Shown here: positions 12,190-14,554 of the stretch, piece by piece
Layout: every line of letters starts with the position of its first letter
Position numbering within the stretch: the stretch's first letter is position 1
NCBI GenBank assembly: GCA_014238625.1
Contig: JABAAS010000017.1
Span: 1 to 14,554 of the forward strand
From: Alphaproteobacteria bacterium
GTDB taxonomy: Bacteria > Pseudomonadota > Alphaproteobacteria > JABAAW01
Direction: 5' to 3'
Length of the DNA: 14,554 nucleotides
Program-made: the position numbers and the translations under genes
The notes under the pieces: generated by a model
The model's input: only the letters and a program-made list of their open reading frames with translations
Told to the model about the DNA's origin: nothing
Databases searched by the model: none

Positions 12190-13318
12190 TAGCTCTTAGC
12201 AGACGATCGTTGATAGCGAGTCCCAAACCATGCTTAGGAATAGGGGCAACGGCGATAGAGTCAAACGGCGCGCGGTCGAGCGCGTGCAAATGCCGATAGA
12301 GATTACGCGCTGCTTGTTGCAAATCGCCTGCCTCGCTCAAGGACAAATCCGCGCCCTCTGCAACACTGCCAAAGTCTAATAAAGCCTCGCGCTCGCCCAA
12401 CCGCTCGCGAGCATTTAGACGCAAGGGACGCGCTGGCGCATAATGACGAGCCATCCCACCTGGTGCCAACAACGCTCCAGCTACGTCAGCCCCACTTGAT
12501 AGAGAGCCAACCAATAAATCTTCTCCCAAAACGCGCTCGATCGCACGAGCCTCGATAGCCCCCGCCCGCAACAAACGCGGCGCCCCATCCAGCAAGGCTA
12601 CGATAGTCGATTCTATCCCTAGCTGACAAAGCTCTTCGCCAGCCAAAATCAAGGCTGGCTCTTCGGAGGACTCTTCGGAGGACTCTTCAGAGGACTCTTC
12701 GGCTTTCTCTTCAGCTCCCTCTTTACCCCCCTCTCCAGCTCCCTCTTTAGAGAAGGCTTTACAGACATGCGCTACTTCGGTGGCACTCACCTCACCCGAG
12801 CGATTTGCGCTAGGAGCTGCGATGGGAAAGCCGCATAGCTGCAATAACTCGAGCGCGAGCGCGCCTGCGGGTATGCGCAGAGCGATAGTTTTAGCTACCA
12901 GCCGAGCTCCAGTTTCACTTACTTTTTGCGCCTCGACCACGACCCCTGAGGGTAGAGAAGCGGGTAGCGAGCCGCCGCCATCGCCATCGCCATCGCCACC
13001 GCCGCCGCCATCTACGCCTTCACGATATGGCAACACGAGCGTGAGTGCGCCTGGCCAAAACTTTTCTGCGAGCAGCTCTGCCTGCGCGGAGAAGAGAGCC
13101 AACTCGCGCGCCTGCTTTAGACTTGCGATGTGGACTATCAGCGGATTTTCGCGCGGTCGATTTTTCACGCGATATAGTTTCTCGACGGCTTTAGCGTTGT
13201 CTGCCTTGCAACCCAAGCCATAGACGGTTTCGGTGGGGAAGGCTACCAACCTACCGGCTGCCAACAAGCTAGCAGCCCGCGCGAGTGATTTAGGGCTAGC
13301 GGCTAATACCTGCAACAT
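12176..13318 (-). CDS. L-threonylcarbamoyladenylate synthase (Sua5/YrdC type)
   Basis: The enzyme makes threonylcarbamoyl-AMP from threonine, bicarbonate and ATP for the t6A37 modification of tRNAs reading ANN codons. The YrdC domain shows LVAFPTETVYGLGCKA (24-39), KNRPRENPLIVHI (52-64), the WPGALTLVL core (88-96) and APSANRSGEVSAT (168-180). The presence of a second domain (about 265-380, with GGMARHYAPA at 287-296) makes this the long Sua5 form instead of stand-alone YrdC/TsaC. Two insertions interrupt the YrdC domain: a G/D-rich run at about 103-117 encoded by hexanucleotide repeats, and an E/S/G-rich run at about 190-220 encoded by 12-bp repeats. Its ATG directly follows the TAA of the ubiB-family gene, with little ribosome binding sequence, so translation is probably coupled. 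Confidence 0.95.
   Translation of the reverse strand: MLQVLAASPKSLARAASLLAAGRLVAFPTETVYGLGCKADNAKAVEKLYRVKNRPRENPLIVHIASLKQARELALFSAQAELLAEKFWPGALTLVLPYREGVDGGGGGDGDGDGGGSLPASLPSGVVVEAQKVSETGARLVAKTIALRIPAGALALELLQLCGFPIAAPSANRSGEVSATEVAHVCKAFSKEGAGEGGKEGAEEKAEESSEESSEESSEEPALILAGEELCQLGIESTIVALLDGAPRLLRAGAIEARAIERVLGEDLLVGSLSSGADVAGALLAPGGMARHYAPARPLRLNARERLGEREALLDFGSVAEGADLSLSEAGDLQQAARNLYRHLHALDRAPFDSIAVAPIPKHGLGLAINDRLLRATSQG
12661..12702 (-). repeat. 12-bp tandem repeat in the Sua5 gene
   Basis: CTTCGGAGGACT occurs at 12661 and 12673, CTTCAGAGGACT at 12685, and a partial unit at 12697. On the coding strand this gives repeated E-E-S-S tetrapeptides at about residues 207-220, a strongly acidic linker. 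Confidence 0.93.
12971..13012 (-). repeat. GCC/CATCGC microsatellite in the Sua5 gene
   Basis: GCC triplets flank three CATCGC hexamers, encoding the G/D-rich run near residues 103-117. The tract is in frame and interrupts a loop of the YrdC domain. Such a tract is expected to vary in length. Confidence 0.9.
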
Positions 13319-14554
13319 TTAGAAAGTTTCTTGAGAGTTTTTTTGCGAGGACTTTTGCGAGGACTTTTGCGAGGACTTTTGCGAGTTTTCTCGCGAGGAC
13401 TTTGGCGAGGCTTGTCGCGAGGACTTTTGAGAGTTTTTTCGTGAGTCTTTTTGTGATAGTTTTTTCGATAGTTTTTGCAAGGACTTTGCTAGGAAACCCA
13501 ACTGCCGCGCGAGCCGCTGCTCGCCCTCGCTCACACCCGCGCCCGAGCCCCCACCCGCACCCTCGCCCTCGCTCACACCGCCTCCCGCCTGCGCCCCAAC
13601 TTGTTGCGCCCCAGCTTGTTGCGCCCCAGCTTGTTGCGCCCCAACTTGTTGCGCCGCCCCAGCTTGCTGCGTCCCAGCCTGCCGCGCCCCAGCTTGCTGC
13701 GCCCCGGCTTGTTGCGCCCCAACATTTTGAGTTGCGTTATTATCTTCGAGCAACCCTGCCAAGCCATCTGTAATCTTGGCGGTTACTTTGGTAGCGAGCG
13801 CGAGCAGGGCGGTGCGGGGGTTTCTATTATCGAACAGCCACTGCTCGATGAGAGGTTGTGTGCGCAACCATATATTGACGCGACTATTTAGCAGCTGCCC
13901 CATCCCTTCGCCTTGTAGCATTGATTTGTGTAGCAACAGCAGCTTGGTCTGCGTGTTGAGCTCGAAGCGATCCCCGATACTGATTACGCCCAACAGCAGC
14001 TCTGCGAAGGAAATATCGTTGAGATTTTTGCTACCGAAGAGTGGCTCTCCTATTGATCGACAAGCGAGCGTCAAACTATCGAGGTCTACCTCTGCTGTGG
14101 TATATCCGGCGTCTATGTATGCTTTTGCGACTCTTTTGTAATCTCTTTCCATGAATCCCTTTAGTATGTCGGCTAGGTGATGCCTAGTTTTTAGAGACAG
14201 AGTTCCCATGATTCCGAAATCTACAGGCACCATGGTGCCATCTGGCTCGATGAAGAGATTACCCGGATGAATATCTGCGTGGAAGAATCCGTCGCGAAAT
14301 GTTTGCTTGAAGAAGATACGCGCCGAGCGTTCTAGCAGCTCTTCGCGCTCGACACCGAATTTTTGCAATGCCTTATGGTTATCGATGCGCACGCCGCTGA
14401 TCCACTCTAGAGTTAGCACTCGTTTATTAGTGCGCGCCCAGTCAATCTCTGGCACGCGGAAACCTTTCTCGCCGCGCATATTTTCAGCGAGCTTGCAGGC
14501 AGCGGCGGCCTCGCGCCTGAGGTCTAGCTCGCCTTCGAGCCATTGGGCGTAGGT
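13319..14554 (-). CDS. ubiB: UbiB family (ABC1/ADCK-like) protein kinase-like ATPase, 5' end outside window
   Basis: UbiB proteins are atypical kinase-like ATPases needed for ubiquinone synthesis, normally at the inner membrane. The frame stays open to the right edge (an internal ATG at 14479 is not the start), giving 411 visible residues. The upstream part reads ELDLRREAAAACKLAEN, typical of the family, and is followed by FRVPEIDW, RVLTLEWISGVRID, the catalytic FHADIHPGNLF and the metal-binding VPVDFGIMG. Typical core sequence continues to about LLEDNN. The usual two C-terminal membrane helices are not seen: the tail is an A/G/Q-rich repeat region and then an S/Q/K-rich region, both hydrophilic. 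The last codon abuts the Sua5 start (TAAATG). The symbol is assigned by family resemblance; the pathway role is inferred. Confidence 0.92.
   Translation of the reverse strand, partial: TYAQWLEGELDLRREAAAACKLAENMRGEKGFRVPEIDWARTNKRVLTLEWISGVRIDNHKALQKFGVEREELLERSARIFFKQTFRDGFFHADIHPGNLFIEPDGTMVPVDFGIMGTLSLKTRHHLADILKGFMERDYKRVAKAYIDAGYTTAEVDLDSLTLACRSIGEPLFGSKNLNDISFAELLLGVISIGDRFELNTQTKLLLLHKSMLQGEGMGQLLNSRVNIWLRTQPLIEQWLFDNRNPRTALLALATKVTAKITDGLAGLLEDNNATQNVGAQQAGAQQAGARQAGTQQAGAAQQVGAQQAGAQQAGAQQVGAQAGGGVSEGEGAGGGSGAGVSEGEQRLARQLGFLAKSLQKLSKKLSQKDSRKNSQKSSRQASPKSSRENSQKSSQKSSQKSSQKNSQETF
13345..13452 (-). repeat. 12-bp tandem array at the 3' end of the ubiB gene
   Basis: Nine 12-bp units based on GCGAGGACTTTT (plus-strand view) run from 13345; the first three (13345, 13357, 13369) are identical and the others diverge. 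They encode the final S-Q-K-S tetrapeptide repeats, a basic and hydrophilic C-terminus. Confidence 0.92.
13520..13579 (-). repeat. 18-bp direct repeat in the ubiB tail
   Basis: CTCGCCCTCGCTCACACC occurs at 13520-13537 and again at 13562-13579, separated by G/A-coding sequence; both copies encode GVSEGE in the Gly-rich linker between the two larger arrays. Confidence 0.88.
13591..13728 (-). repeat. 15-bp tandem array in the ubiB tail (Q-x-G-A-Q units)
   Basis: Nine units based on GCGCCCCAGCTTGTT (plus-strand view) start at 13591, 13606, 13621, 13636, 13651, 13669, 13684, 13699 and 13714; the fifth is 18 bp because of one extra codon. They encode A-G-A-Q-Q-like pentapeptides right after the kinase-like core. 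Confidence 0.93.

Noticed and set aside
13402..13773. Plus-strand open frame antisense to the ubiB tail with a hydrophobic N-terminal stretch
   Set aside because: It exists because the 12- and 15-bp repeats have no stops in several frames. There is no ribosome binding site and it lies opposite a clear kinase-family gene.

Overview
The window looks like a chromosomal segment of a flagellated alphaproteobacterium. The pointers are two flagellin-like proteins of the alphaproteobacterial type, the topA-rnr gene pair, an acetyl-CoA synthetase (acs), a ubiB-family gene, and a tRNA-Arg(CCG) without an encoded CCA end. The sequence alone does not let me place it at genus level.

Layout from left to right. 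The 3' part of a fructosamine/ketosamine-3-kinase gene (1-495, cut by the window edge) is followed on the same strand by two flagellin-like genes (556-1536 and 1917-2831). They are separated by a 380-base spacer of T-rich tandem repeats that run straight into a sigma70-like promoter. A strong hairpin terminator (2924-2977) closes the plus-strand block. Three housekeeping genes then lie on the minus strand: rnr (RNase R, 5557-3017), topA (DNA topoisomerase I, 8433-5668) and acs (10546-8594). A tRNA-Arg gene sits on the plus strand at 10832-10904. Directly beyond it are two overlapping, visibly A-rich plus-strand genes (11018-11677 and 11670-12137). They resemble a DUF5343-type protein and a TIGR02391/Ymh-type protein and look like a small acquired cassette. 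The right end holds two minus-strand genes in a tight pair, ubiB (5' end beyond the window, ending at 13319) and a Sua5/YrdC threonylcarbamoyl-AMP synthase (13318-12176), joined by TAAATG with no gap.

The most distinctive property of the window is pervasive short tandem duplication. Nearly every intergenic spacer carries arrays with units of 9, 10, 11, 13, 14 or 19 bp. The linkers and tails of RNase R, TopA, Sua5 and UbiB carry arrays with units of 6, 12 or 15 bp, so the reading frame is kept. The result is core enzymes with low-complexity K/Q/S/A/E-rich insertions that leave the catalytic motifs intact. Acs, the flagellins and the two-gene cassette are free of such arrays.

The cassette beside the tRNA is the best candidate for an under-described system: two translationally coupled genes of uncharacterised families, a perfect inverted repeat overlapping the likely promoter, and composition unlike its neighbours. 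A role in defence or toxin-antitoxin function is inference only; no integrase or attachment-site duplication is visible.
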